NCBI RefSeq assembly: GCF_013377785.1
Contig: NZ_JABXWT010000008.1
Span: 62,001-126,000 of the forward strand
Direction: 5' to 3'
DNA length: 64,000 bases
Source: Ruegeria haliotis
Lineage (GTDB): Bacteria; Pseudomonadota; Alphaproteobacteria; Rhodobacterales; Rhodobacteraceae
Shown: positions 24,992 to 33,308 of the stretch, piece by piece
Layout of the letters: every line of letters starts with the position of its first letter
Numbering within the stretch: position 1 is the first letter of the stretch
The notes under the pieces: model-generated
Database searches by the model: none
The model's input: only the letters and a program-made list of their open reading frames with translations
What the model was told of the DNA's origin: nothing
Made by a program: the position numbers and the translations under genes

Positions 24992-25029
24992 GTGCCGCCG
25001 GCCGAGACCCGGGAAAAGTGGATTTTGAC

Positions 25030-26361
25030 ATGAGTGATGATCAAGACAAGCAGGCAAAAAGCAATATCAAGGTGACACGACGCTGCTTGTTGACGGGTGG
25101 TGTCGGTGTGGCCACTGGCACTGCGGCCACTTTGGTTGCCGGGCTTGGCGCCGAAGGCGCAGCGGCCGGTCCCTTGGATCGCCCATGGGCGACCGAACTG
25201 GGCGATCCGGTCGGCACGAATCCCTACGGCCACCCGTCATCATTCGAAAAGACAGTGATCCGTCGCCCGACCCCAACTGAATATTCACCGAAGGGCTATG
25301 TGCCGCCAATGAATGAATCCTCCTGGACCGGGACGCCGTTACAGGATCTGCGCGGGATCATCACCCCCAACGGGCTATTCTATGAACGATCCCACGGTGG
25401 TTATGCAGACATGGATCCCGCAAACCACAAAGTGGTCATTCACGGGCTGGTCGACCGCAACCTTGAACTAAGCATGGAGGATCTGCGCCGCTTTCCCACA
25501 GTCACCACGTTCAGGTTTCTTGAATGTTCTGGCAACAGCGATCTGATCTGGGGCAAGGCAACGTATGGCGGGCAAGAAACGTCACCATATTTGACCGCGC
25601 AGGACATTCACGGCCTCCTCAGTTGCGCAGAATGGACCGGCGTGCGGCTGTCCGACCTGTTGCGTGAAGCAGGGGCCGATACAGTAAGGGCCAAGTGGCT
25701 GATCGTCGAAGGCGCAGATTCCGGAGCATTGGCCCGTAGTTTGCCAATGGCACGGGCGCTGGACGATTGCATCCTTGCCTTTGCACAAAATGGCGAAATG
25801 CTGCGCCCCGAACAGGGGTATCCGGTCCGGCTGCTCGTGCCGGGTTGCGAAGGTAATCTGAACATCAAATGGGTGCAGCGGATAGAGGTGACCGACCAGC
25901 CCCTGTTTGCGACCTTTGAAACCGGCCTTTACACCGATCTGCAAAAGTCCGGCAAGGCGTGGATATCCTCGCTTGTGATGGAGGCCAAATCGATCATCAC
26001 CTTCCCGTCGGGTGGTCAGTCCCTGCCTGAAAAAGGGTTCTACCAAGTTCGGGGCATCGCCTGGTCTGGACGCGGGAGAATTTCGCATGTGGATGTGTCG
26101 CTCGATGGCGGCCGCAACTGGACCCAAGCACAACTGACCGAGCCGGTGATGTCGAAGTGCCTGACCGAATTCACCATGCCCTGGAGATGGGACGGGAGCG
26201 AGACGCTTATTATGAGCCGTGCCACTGACGAAACCGGCTATACTCAGCCTTTCGTTCAACAGATCGTCGAAGCGCGCGGAAAATTCTCAGAGTACCACAA
26301 TAACGGCATCCAGACATGGCGGGTCGAAAGCAATGGCGAGGTGTATAATGCGCAGGGGTAA
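25030..26361 (+). CDS. Molybdopterin sulfite dehydrogenase catalytic subunit, SoxC-like (copy 1)
   Basis: A 443-residue periplasmic sulfite oxidase-family protein. A Tat-type leader (VTRRCLLTGG, 15-24) precedes the Mo-pterin domain with the Mo-ligand Cys166 in FLECSGNS, then a dimerisation domain (VDVSLDGGRNWTQA). It probably oxidises sulfite or a protein-bound sulfane using the cytochrome made from the next gene. A GTG at 25018 gives four more residues and has a slightly better GGGA upstream, so the start is uncertain. The remaining Sox proteins (XYZAB) are absent, so this is unlikely to be a full thiosulfate-oxidising system. A related gene lies at 30636-31892. Confidence 0.9.
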   Translation: MSDDQDKQAKSNIKVTRRCLLTGGVGVATGTAATLVAGLGAEGAAAGPLDRPWATELGDPVGTNPYGHPSSFEKTVIRRPTPTEYSPKGYVPPMNESSWTGTPLQDLRGIITPNGLFYERSHGGYADMDPANHKVVIHGLVDRNLELSMEDLRRFPTVTTFRFLECSGNSDLIWGKATYGGQETSPYLTAQDIHGLLSCAEWTGVRLSDLLREAGADTVRAKWLIVEGADSGALARSLPMARALDDCILAFAQNGEMLRPEQGYPVRLLVPGCEGNLNIKWVQRIEVTDQPLFATFETGLYTDLQKSGKAWISSLVMEAKSIITFPSGGQSLPEKGFYQVRGIAWSGRGRISHVDVSLDGGRNWTQAQLTEPVMSKCLTEFTMPWRWDGSETLIMSRATDETGYTQPFVQQIVEARGKFSEYHNNGIQTWRVESNGEVYNAQG

Positions 26362-27037
26362 CCTGATTTTCTGGGCCATTCTATCACTGATGGCCCCGGG
26401 GTTGGCTGTTGCCCAAACCCCCGACTGCAATGATCGTCCCTTGTGTCTTGGCCGAACTATCACCGAGGCAGATCTGGCGGTTTGGTCTCTTAACGTTTTC
26501 CCCGATGGAACCGGGCTTTCCGATGGGATGGGCAACGCTGAAGAGGGTCGTCAACTATTTAGAGACAAATGCTCAGCCTGCCATGGAGAAAAAGGCGTTG
26601 GGCTAAAGGTCCTACTGGATCGCGGTGCATTTCCCACCCTTGTCGGTTCGACACCACCCTTAACCGACACTGAAGAATGGCCCGCGAAAACTGTGGGTAG
26701 CTATTGGCCGTATCCCACAACTTTCTTTGATTATGTCCGCCGTGCCATGCCCTTCGCAACAGCCCATTCGCTAAGCGACAACGAGGTCTATGCCATTACT
26801 GCGCATATCCTGGTGCTGAACGACATCCTACCCGCAGGAGCAACCCTGGATCGCGACAGCCTGATGCAGGTGACAATGCCTAATGTCGATGGTTTCATTT
26901 GCGATGCCCGTCCAGATGTGTTCGCACCTCGTTGCATGTCGAATTGTGCTGTACCAGACGATGCCGGTGTCTTGATCGGATCCGGCGAGAGCTATGGAAA
27001 ACCGGTTCCGATAACGGATTGCATGGTACTAAAATGA
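26348..27037 (+). CDS. SoxD-like monoheme cytochrome c (partner of copy 1)
   Basis: A 229-residue secreted cytochrome with signal peptide (to LAVAQ) and one heme site CSACH. The pattern VWSLNVFPDGTGLSDGMGNAEEGRQLF is typical of the SoxD/SorB-like group. It overlaps the soxC-like gene by 14 bases, the normal coupling of catalytic and cytochrome subunits. The C-terminal 60 residues contain four further cysteines and look extended relative to copy 2. Confidence 0.85.
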   Translation: MRRGNLIFWAILSLMAPGLAVAQTPDCNDRPLCLGRTITEADLAVWSLNVFPDGTGLSDGMGNAEEGRQLFRDKCSACHGEKGVGLKVLLDRGAFPTLVGSTPPLTDTEEWPAKTVGSYWPYPTTFFDYVRRAMPFATAHSLSDNEVYAITAHILVLNDILPAGATLDRDSLMQVTMPNVDGFICDARPDVFAPRCMSNCAVPDDAGVLIGSGESYGKPVPITDCMVLK

Positions 27038-27122
27038 TTGCCAGAGGGCTTTGACACAAAATTTTAGAGATTGACGCTTATGGCGTTGGTGCCGAAGTAA
27101 CGAACGTGCAAGCAGTTGAGGC

Positions 27123-27668
27123 TCACAAACTGTCCGAAGTGACGAGCTCGGCCAACATACTCAGAACCCCAACCTCTGCCTCATGGACAGACTGTGACTC
27201 GGCGGCACAAGCATCCTCAATGATCTTCACAGGATAGTTGCGTTCAAACGCTTCTCTGACCGTCGACGACACACATAAGCTCGTTGAAACGCCACAAACG
27301 TACAGCGTTTCACCAGGCCTCAGGTAACTGGGGAGTGCCGACTGAAAAGCCGAAAGACGATAGCGACGAAGCAGAATGTCGTCTTTCAGACGGGCGACAT
27401 CGGAAGCAAGCTCAACACCCGGCGAGCCAAACTGGCAAGCCCCGGCTTCACCCAGCATGGTGCTTAGTTGGCTCTCTGCGGGAAGGCAGTGTTCATCAAT
27501 CGCAATATTGACGAAATAGACTTGCCAACCTTTGTCCCGAGCAATTGCCGTACTTGCGTTGAGTTTTTTGATGACGCCTCGGCGCGCAACTTCGGGATAG
27601 GCGATCGCGGCCTTTCCGGTCTCGGTCACCATGTCGTTGATGTAGTCAAGTGCAATAAGTGCGGTCAT
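27123..27668 (-). CDS. Isochorismatase/nicotinamidase-family cysteine hydrolase
   Basis: A 181-residue hydrolase with Asp8 (IALDYINDMV) and the nucleophile Cys132 in GVSTSLCVSS. The third triad member is usually Lys four residues before SAF; here that position is Arg102 (LRRYRLSAF). ATG at 27668 matches the family start. It converges with the soxD-like gene and is followed upstream by a 411-base gap without recognisable genes. Substrate unknown; family members cleave amides, carbamoyl groups or vinyl ethers. Confidence 0.85.
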   Translation of the reverse strand: MTALIALDYINDMVTETGKAAIAYPEVARRGVIKKLNASTAIARDKGWQVYFVNIAIDEHCLPAESQLSTMLGEAGACQFGSPGVELASDVARLKDDILLRRYRLSAFQSALPSYLRPGETLYVCGVSTSLCVSSTVREAFERNYPVKIIEDACAAESQSVHEAEVGVLSMLAELVTSDSL

Positions 27669-28079
27669 GGTTACTCTCAGTAAATGTTTGGACTTTTGTA
27701 GAGTTTTGGATGCGAGGTTAGGGTGAAACATGAACGGATGATAGTGGAGCGGGTTCTGTCGCAAATGTTGAACTGCGCTTTGTGAGACGGGACCCTTATC
27801 TCACGCGCGTTGAGTTTAGCCAGGAATCTGACCAAGATGTGCGACTTGGTATTGTCCGGTTGGACTAAAATCCCGACGCGGAATCATTCAAGATCAACAT
27901 AGCATCCAGAAAATTGGATATTATCGACTTCGGAGGCGGAGCAGCGTGCACGTAGCAGGTGTCGACGACATTATCTGTGCTGACTCAGGGCCACCACCCA
28001 CGGATGCCTATTGATACGGCTCCGCCGTCCCACATCTATCGGTGCAAAGAGACTCTTTATTGCCAGTTTTTGCCGCTGT
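27669..28079. other. Stretch without recognisable gene
   Basis: This 411-base gap between the isochorismatase-family gene and the agmatine deiminase remnant shows no reading frame I can assign. Short open frames here have no recognisable motif. It is probably decayed coding DNA. Confidence 0.4.
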
Positions 28080-28295
28080 TCAGATGGCGGGCACCTGTTG
28101 GGTTATGCAATGTACGCCTCCTCCTCCGCTGGCGATTATGCGACCTGACGCGCCAAGCACTTTATGCTTTGGGAACGCGTCCTGAATGATGCTGAGCGGG
28201 CCGTCATCTTCGGATGATTTGCCCGATACAGGGACCACAACAGCACCGTTGCAGATGTAAAAGTTCATATGAACGACTTTGGCACTGGTCAGTGG
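28080..28295 (-). pseudogene. aguA: Agmatine deiminase, 3' remnant cut by IS6 element
   Basis: About 71 codons at the 3' end of a peptidyl-arginine-deiminase-family gene. The frame reads HMNFYICNGAVVVPV, then KHKVLGASGRIIASGGGGVHCITQQVP before the stop, which is the AguA C-terminus including the catalytic Cys in GGGGVHC. At 28296 the frame runs into the left inverted repeat of the IS6 element, and the N-terminal three quarters of the gene are missing on the other side. AguA converts agmatine to N-carbamoylputrescine; this copy cannot be functional. Confidence 0.85.
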
Positions 28296-29104
28296 GGCAT
28301 TGCCAAGTTGTTTGTCGCGTTTGATTTGGCTATCGCCCTCTGATGAATATTCCAACAGATATGGCGCGCCTAAAGGGCTTCCGTTATCCTCGTGAGGTCA
28401 TTGCTTACGCGGTCTGGGCGTACCACCGGTTAGCCCTGAGCACGGCTGATGTTGAAGCCCTGTTGGCTGCGCGGGGCGTTATTGTCAGCCGGGAAACGGT
28501 CCGGCTGTGGGTCAATCGTTTTGGTTGCCACTTTTCAGATTGCATCCGCCGGGATCGACCGCGACCGAACGACAAGTGGCATATGGACGAAGTCGTGATC
28601 ACGATCCGTGGCAAGAAGCACTGGCTGTGGCGCGCGATCGACGCGAGGGGAGACGTTCTTGATATTCTTGTACAAACGCGCCGGAATGCCAAAGCGGCAA
28701 GGCGGTTTTTCCAAAGATTGGTAACCCGGTTTGGCGAACCCAGGGTCGTCATCACGGACAAGTTGCGCAGCTACATCAAACCGATCAAGACGCTGGCCCC
28801 GGACGCAGACCACCGCGCCCACAAAGGCTTAAACAACGCGATCGAGGTGTCGCACCGGCCGACCCGAAAACGAGAGAAAATAATGGGTCGGTTCAAATCC
28901 CACCGCCAAGCTCAGAGGTTTCTATCCGCGCATGACCAGATCAACCTGATCTTTCGCCCCCGTCGCTACCGACTCACAGCAACTTCATACCGCCACGCCC
29001 GCTCAGATGCATTCAGCCTCTGGGCCGATTACACAGCCGAAATGGCGGCATGATCTACCTTTCGTCAATCCCTCACAATCTGTAGCCAACAACTTGGCAA
29101 TACC
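28296..29104 (+). mobile_element. IS6-family insertion sequence (element A)
   Basis: An 809-base element carrying one transposase gene. The left end GGCATTGCCAAGTTGTT (from 28296) matches the inverted right end GGTATTGCCAAGTTGTT (ending 29104) at 16 of 17 bases. Size and end sequence are normal for IS6. The 8 bases flanking each side (GTCAGTGG and GGGAAGAC) do not match, so no target duplication is left. Both flanks are truncated genes of different function, which suggests a deletion or recombination next to the element. Confidence 0.85.
28343..29053 (+). CDS. IS6-family transposase (element A)
   Basis: A 236-residue DDE transposase. It has an N-terminal HTH, then DKWHMDEVVITIRGKKHW (first Asp), VVITDKLRSY (second Asp) and NAIEVSHRPTRKRE (Glu). 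Length and motifs are complete, so the protein may be active. It is clearly different in sequence from the transposase of element B at 36250. Confidence 0.93.
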   Translation: MNIPTDMARLKGFRYPREVIAYAVWAYHRLALSTADVEALLAARGVIVSRETVRLWVNRFGCHFSDCIRRDRPRPNDKWHMDEVVITIRGKKHWLWRAIDARGDVLDILVQTRRNAKAARRFFQRLVTRFGEPRVVITDKLRSYIKPIKTLAPDADHRAHKGLNNAIEVSHRPTRKREKIMGRFKSHRQAQRFLSAHDQINLIFRPRRYRLTATSYRHARSDAFSLWADYTAEMAA

Positions 29105-29220
29105 GGGAAGACAGCAAGAAGCCCTTCGACCGGAAGGCATTGGGGACAATAGAACGCTGTGTTACCCGCCTGGGTGTCGACAAAGTCGGATCTCAGAAGA
29201 TAGAGGATGGTGCTTGTCAT
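29105..29220 (-). pseudogene. DUF3088 gene, 5' remnant cut by IS6 element
   Basis: From ATG at 29220 the minus strand reads MTSTILYLLRSDFVDTQAG, then TAFYCPQCLPVEGLLAVFP before it meets the IS end at 29104. This is the N-terminus of DUF3088 proteins, including their CxxC motif (FYCPQC), a thioredoxin-like arrangement. The C-terminal two thirds are absent. It lies 62 bases downstream of the SDR gene, so it was the last gene of the gst-malY-soxC-soxD-SDR operon. Confidence 0.7.
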
Positions 29221-29282
29221 GGTCCCGTCAATTCAAGATTGTTTGCGCAGATTTTCTGATGCCTGAGCTGTCTGGTAGAGTT

Positions 29283-30026
29283 TCAGAGTTCAGCACGACC
29301 GCCATCGATGACCAACTCGGTGCCCAACATGTAACTGGATGCATCGCTTGCCAGAAACAGTACGGCCGAAGCGATGTCTTCTGGTTTGCCCATGTGACCC
29401 ACCGGCACTTGCTGTCCGACGCGCTCTACATAGGCATGGAAATGTTTATCGGTTTCATCCGGTCCACGATGGATCGGCGTTTCGATAGTGCCTGGACTAA
29501 CGCAGTTCACACGAATGCCTCGATCCACAAGCTCAGCTGACATGACGCGGGCAAAAGAACGTACAGCAGCTTTTGAGGCTGATAGCAGCGCTTTCTTTGG
29601 AGTTCCGATCTGGTTGAGCCATGACGTATTCAGGATGATGGAAGCCCCTTTCGGCATCAGCGGGAGCACGGACTGGACCGAGAAGAACGTGCCTTTCACG
29701 TTCACATCCATCATCCGATAGTACATCGTTTCATCGGTCTTCCCGAGCGGCGTGTTGAAGGCGACGCCAGCGTTGGCAAAGAGAATATCCAGCTTGCCAA
29801 ACGCGTGCTGCAACTCAGATCGCGTTCGGTTCAGATCATCCAGTTTGCTGATGTCTGCCTGGATCGCAAAGGCGTCATCACCGAGCTTGTCGCGAGCAAG
29901 CTTCAGCTTGTCCATATTTGTTCCGGTGATTGCGACGCGTGCACCATTGTCATTCAGCATTTTGGCTGATGCAAAGCCAATGCCGCTGGAGCCGCCGGTC
30001 ACAAGAGCTGTTTTCCCTTCAAGCAT
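29283..30026 (-). CDS. SDR-family protein lacking the catalytic tyrosine
   Basis: A 247-residue Rossmann-fold protein with GGSSGIG (11-17), NAG (85-87) and Ser135 (NTSW). The YxxxK motif reads LSASK: Leu148 replaces the catalytic Tyr while Lys152 is kept, and the codon is CTA, so it is not a single-base error from TAC/TAT. The rest of the fold is intact to the C-terminal LVIDGG. ATG at 30026 is chosen because GGGAGG lies 9 bases upstream and occupies the longer in-frame start. It is probably not a normal oxidoreductase; a regulatory or dehydration role is possible. It follows the soxD-like gene in the same operon. Confidence 0.88.
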   Translation of the reverse strand: MLEGKTALVTGGSSGIGFASAKMLNDNGARVAITGTNMDKLKLARDKLGDDAFAIQADISKLDDLNRTRSELQHAFGKLDILFANAGVAFNTPLGKTDETMYYRMMDVNVKGTFFSVQSVLPLMPKGASIILNTSWLNQIGTPKKALLSASKAAVRSFARVMSAELVDRGIRVNCVSPGTIETPIHRGPDETDKHFHAYVERVGQQVPVGHMGKPEDIASAVLFLASDASSYMLGTELVIDGGRAEL

Positions 30027-30100
30027 GAAGGTGCCTCCCAAATTGGTTGAGTAGTTAGACGTGTCTGAGGCGACGGTGATCCGTCATTTTGATGCCAGGA

Positions 30101-30646
30101 TCAGTACTGGCTTTCCTCTTTCTCCCATTTGCTGCTGATGTAGTCCTGCGCAGGCATCTTGATCTCCGGAAGCGTGCTCTGGCTCACTTCCCCGTCTTCT
30201 GGCAGGAAACCGTTCATGTAGAGAATATATGCGGTGACAGCGTAGACCTCTTCAGTGCTCAGCTCCTTGGGATTGAAGGGGGGCATTGCGGTGCGGACAT
30301 ACTCAAAAATGCTTGTAGCATAGGGCCAGGAATAGCCTGTCGACCAATGAAAGCCGTGATCGGGTTTGCCGCTGCCTGCAAGGATCGGGATATACATGCT
30401 CATATCGCCTTCCCCGTTTTCACCATGGCAGATCGAGCACTGGTCCTCGTAAACGACCTTGCCCTGCTCGACTGTTCCGCCGCCCAGCGGTAGTCCTTCA
30501 CCATCCGGGTAAACCGTTGTGCTGAGACCGGCCAGTTCTTCGGGTTGGATGGTTTGACCTAGTGCTGGCGTATCCTCAGCAGAGGCCACATTTGCTGCTA
30601 GAATGCCAAGTGCGATCACGAATGTTGCGTGTTTGTTAGAAGACAT
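30101..30646 (-). CDS. SoxD-like monoheme cytochrome c (partner of copy 2)
   Basis: A 181-residue secreted cytochrome (signal peptide to VASAE) with heme site CSICH in QGKVVYEDQCSICHGENGEG. The pattern LSTTVYPDGEGLPLGGGTVEQG is characteristic of SoxD-like partners of sulfite dehydrogenases. It overlaps the upstream soxC-like gene by 11 bases. It is shorter than the copy 1 partner because it lacks the cysteine-rich tail. Confidence 0.87.
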   Translation of the reverse strand: MSSNKHATFVIALGILAANVASAEDTPALGQTIQPEELAGLSTTVYPDGEGLPLGGGTVEQGKVVYEDQCSICHGENGEGDMSMYIPILAGSGKPDHGFHWSTGYSWPYATSIFEYVRTAMPPFNPKELSTEEVYAVTAYILYMNGFLPEDGEVSQSTLPEIKMPAQDYISSKWEKEESQY

Positions 30647-31892
30647 TTGAGACTGTTCCCTGTGCATCGATGTACCAGGTCTGGATTGCGTTGTAGTGAT
30701 TGCGGCTTCCCTCAAAATACCTGCTCTTCCAGGCCTCATGAGTTGGCTGAACGTTATCCCATTCGTCGAAGGCGCGACTTTGAAGGCGCACTGGGCTGCC
30801 ATCCCAACGCCAGGGCAAGGTAAAGCGCGTCAAAGACTTGTTCAGCACGGGTCCTTCGAGTTCGGCAGGCACCCAGTTCTTGCCCCCGTCATCAGACACT
30901 TCGACTCTGGAGATTTTTCCAAACCCTGACCACGCCAACCCGTTCACCTGATAGTACCCTTTGTCGGGCAAGACCTGTCCGGCGGATGGGTGGGTGATCA
31001 CTGACTTAACACCCATATACATGCTGAAGCCTTCAATTGAGCCGTCAGCCAGAGTTTCGGAGTAGTGGCGGCTTTCTTCGCGGGTATAGGCTGGACGATC
31101 AGTCACTTCGAGGCGTCTGAGCCACTTGATGCTTGTATTGCCCTCCCAGCCCGGAAGGAACAGGCGCATGGGATATCCCTGCGCTGGCCTCAGCCGTTCG
31201 CCATTTTGATAAAGCGCAATAATCGCATCATCCAGCAGCTTTTGCAGAGGGATACTCCTCGCAAGGAAACCGGCGTCAGCACCTTCGGCAATGACCCATT
31301 TGGCCTTGGGATTTAGGCCTGCCTCTTGCAGAAGCAGCTTAACCGGAACACCAATCCATTCGGACCCGGACACCAACCCGTGAAGATATTGCAGAGGCAT
31401 TGGCTGAGCCTCAGGGTAATATCCCTGCGGTGCGCTATTTCCTCCACATTCCAGGAAATTTATGCCGCCTGACAGAGGATATCGCATGAGATCACTTGCT
31501 GTGAACTTCAAAGGACGGTCGGTCATTCCATGAATGAACAACTCATGCATTTCCGGGTCGATTTCGGGAACGCCTGAGTGATGCGCGCCAAAGTGTAATC
31601 CTGATGGCGTGATGATGCCCTTTTGAGTGTGCAAAGGTGTGAAAGATGCGGTCAGCGTCGATTTTTCGTTCTGTGGAAAGATCTTTCGTACATTGCCAGC
31701 TTCATGAGGGGACGGGCTACCGTAAGCTTCATCCTCAACACCCGGATACAGCATGTTATCGGGGATTTTCGGCGCAGCGGAGGCCCCTTTTGCGGTAAGT
31801 GTGGCTGGCAGGGCCGCCGAACTGGCGGTCAGAAATGTTGCACCTGCCTTCAGGAAGTCACGTCTTCCCACGAAACCAGTCGTTTTTAACAT
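30636..31892 (-). CDS. Molybdopterin sulfite dehydrogenase catalytic subunit, SoxC-like (copy 2)
   Basis: A 418-residue periplasmic Mo enzyme with Tat leader GRRDFLKAG (9-17), Mo-ligand Cys149 in FLECGGNS and the C-terminal dimerisation domain (VEVSDDGGKNWVPAEL). ATG at 31892 follows GAGGA; a start 27 bases upstream lacks a site. With the coupled cytochrome it should oxidise sulfite to sulfate and deliver electrons to the respiratory chain. It lies downstream of a GST and a C-S lyase on the same strand, so the sulfite may derive from thiols released by the lyase (inference). Confidence 0.9.
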   Translation of the reverse strand: MLKTTGFVGRRDFLKAGATFLTASSAALPATLTAKGASAAPKIPDNMLYPGVEDEAYGSPSPHEAGNVRKIFPQNEKSTLTASFTPLHTQKGIITPSGLHFGAHHSGVPEIDPEMHELFIHGMTDRPLKFTASDLMRYPLSGGINFLECGGNSAPQGYYPEAQPMPLQYLHGLVSGSEWIGVPVKLLLQEAGLNPKAKWVIAEGADAGFLARSIPLQKLLDDAIIALYQNGERLRPAQGYPMRLFLPGWEGNTSIKWLRRLEVTDRPAYTREESRHYSETLADGSIEGFSMYMGVKSVITHPSAGQVLPDKGYYQVNGLAWSGFGKISRVEVSDDGGKNWVPAELEGPVLNKSLTRFTLPWRWDGSPVRLQSRAFDEWDNVQPTHEAWKSRYFEGSRNHYNAIQTWYIDAQGTVSNVF

Positions 31893-32000
31893 CTGATAAT
31901 CCTCTTGGATGGGCGGCAATTCAATTGTTGGATCGAGACTGATTTGGCCTTACTTGTGTGGCTTGATGTAAAGACCACAACCAGCCTCGTACGGATTGGA

Positions 32001-33245
32001 TCAGCAACAGGAATTGGTTGAGGCTCTGGAGCATGTCTTTTGATCCACCGGTACAATGCCTTTGGCGCGATCTTCGGCGATTCGATCCAGCACAGTTTTG
32101 AACTGCTCAAACGCTTTTTCGATATCCCCTCTGGGTGCTGCAATGTTCACTCGAATGAACTGAGTGGCGTCCTGATCAAACCAGGTGCCCGGTGTGGCAC
32201 CAAATCCGGACTCGCTAAGCGTGGCCTTCAGTTCATCGCCGGCTAACCCGGTAGCGGAACAATCGAGCCAAACCTGATAGGTGCCTTCGACGGGAGACAT
32301 CCTGATAGAAGGCAACTCTCCTTTCAGGAACCGATCAATCCATGCCACCGTGCCTTCCAGATAAGTGAGCAAGGCATCTACCCAGGCTTCGCCTTTCTCA
32401 TAGGCTGCGATGGTCGCAAAGGTTGTGAACGCATTCCCGTGCGTTAGGTACATAGAATCCGCAGTCTTCTTGAAACGATCCAGAAGCTCTTCGTTCCCGG
32501 TATAGACGTATCCGTTTGAGATGCTGTGCAGGCCAAAAGTCTTTGCGGGCGAACCGATGACCGACACGTGTTTCTTCTGATCCACGGCCATAAGGCTGGT
32601 GAAGCGATGGCCGGTGTAGATGATATCGGAATGGATCTCATCGCTGATGATCGTCACGTTGTGGCGATTGGCGATTTCGACCAGCTTCTCCAACTCGTCT
32701 CTGCGCCACACGCGGCCAACCGGGTTGTGCGGGTTACACAGGATCATGGCTTTGACGTCCGGTGCGCTTAGCTTCTCTTCGAGATCGACGTAATCCATCT
32801 CATATGATCCATCGACATTGCGCAGCGCGCTTTTGACGATGTTTCGACTGGCTGTGCTGATCACCTTGCCGAACTGATGATACGCCGGAACCTGCATCAG
32901 CACGCTGTCACCCGGCTCGGTCAACTCGCGGATCAGCATCGCAATGGCCGTGAGCACTCCGGGAACTTGTTCAAACTTTTCCGGGTCCAACGAGAGGTCG
33001 TGGCGGCGTTTGAACCAGGTCGAAATCGCCGCAAATACGCCTTTTGAGTTGAACTCGTAGGAAAATTGGCCGCGGTTGGCCAGACGCAAAAGCTCTTCTT
33101 GGATTGGGTTGGCGATTGCAAAATCCATATCAGCAACCCACAACGGCGTCACCTCATCGGTGCCGAACACCATATTCAGGAAGTTGGGATCATGCCGGAC
33201 GAAAGTATCACCGGTTTTTGCAGGGGCAGTGTCAAACGGGCTCAC
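32001..33245 (-). CDS. PLP-dependent C-S beta-lyase / aminotransferase (MalY/PatB family)
   Basis: A 414-residue fold-type I PLP enzyme. The PLP Lys235 lies in GSPAKTFGL and Asp202 in ISDEIHSD; the start region VTPLWVADMDF is typical of MalY/PatB cystathionine beta-lyases, which release a thiol, pyruvate and ammonia from cysteine S-conjugates. GTG at 33245 is chosen because AAGGA lies 9 bases upstream and the longer ATG has no site. The C-terminus ends in an unusual cysteine-rich tail (CSRASTNSCC) that the family normally lacks. The upstream GST also ends in Cys-Cys. Confidence 0.87.
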   Translation of the reverse strand: MSPFDTAPAKTGDTFVRHDPNFLNMVFGTDEVTPLWVADMDFAIANPIQEELLRLANRGQFSYEFNSKGVFAAISTWFKRRHDLSLDPEKFEQVPGVLTAIAMLIRELTEPGDSVLMQVPAYHQFGKVISTASRNIVKSALRNVDGSYEMDYVDLEEKLSAPDVKAMILCNPHNPVGRVWRRDELEKLVEIANRHNVTIISDEIHSDIIYTGHRFTSLMAVDQKKHVSVIGSPAKTFGLHSISNGYVYTGNEELLDRFKKTADSMYLTHGNAFTTFATIAAYEKGEAWVDALLTYLEGTVAWIDRFLKGELPSIRMSPVEGTYQVWLDCSATGLAGDELKATLSESGFGATPGTWFDQDATQFIRVNIAAPRGDIEKAFEQFKTVLDRIAEDRAKGIVPVDQKTCSRASTNSCC

Positions 33246-33308
33246 GGGGTCATTCCTTTGGAAAGAGGTATCAGGGTCAGAGTTCGGGGTGGCGGAATGG
33301 AGCATCCG

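Noticed and set aside
28281-28295. GGCACTGGTCAGTGG as the left end of IS element A
   Set aside because: It resembles some IS6 ends, but it has no matching inverted copy after the transposase, whereas GGCATTGCCAAGTTG at 28296 does.
25030-31892. A complete Sox thiosulfate-oxidation system
   Set aside because: Only SoxC- and SoxD-like genes are present. SoxXA, SoxYZ and SoxB are absent, so sulfite-dehydrogenase-type function is the safer call.
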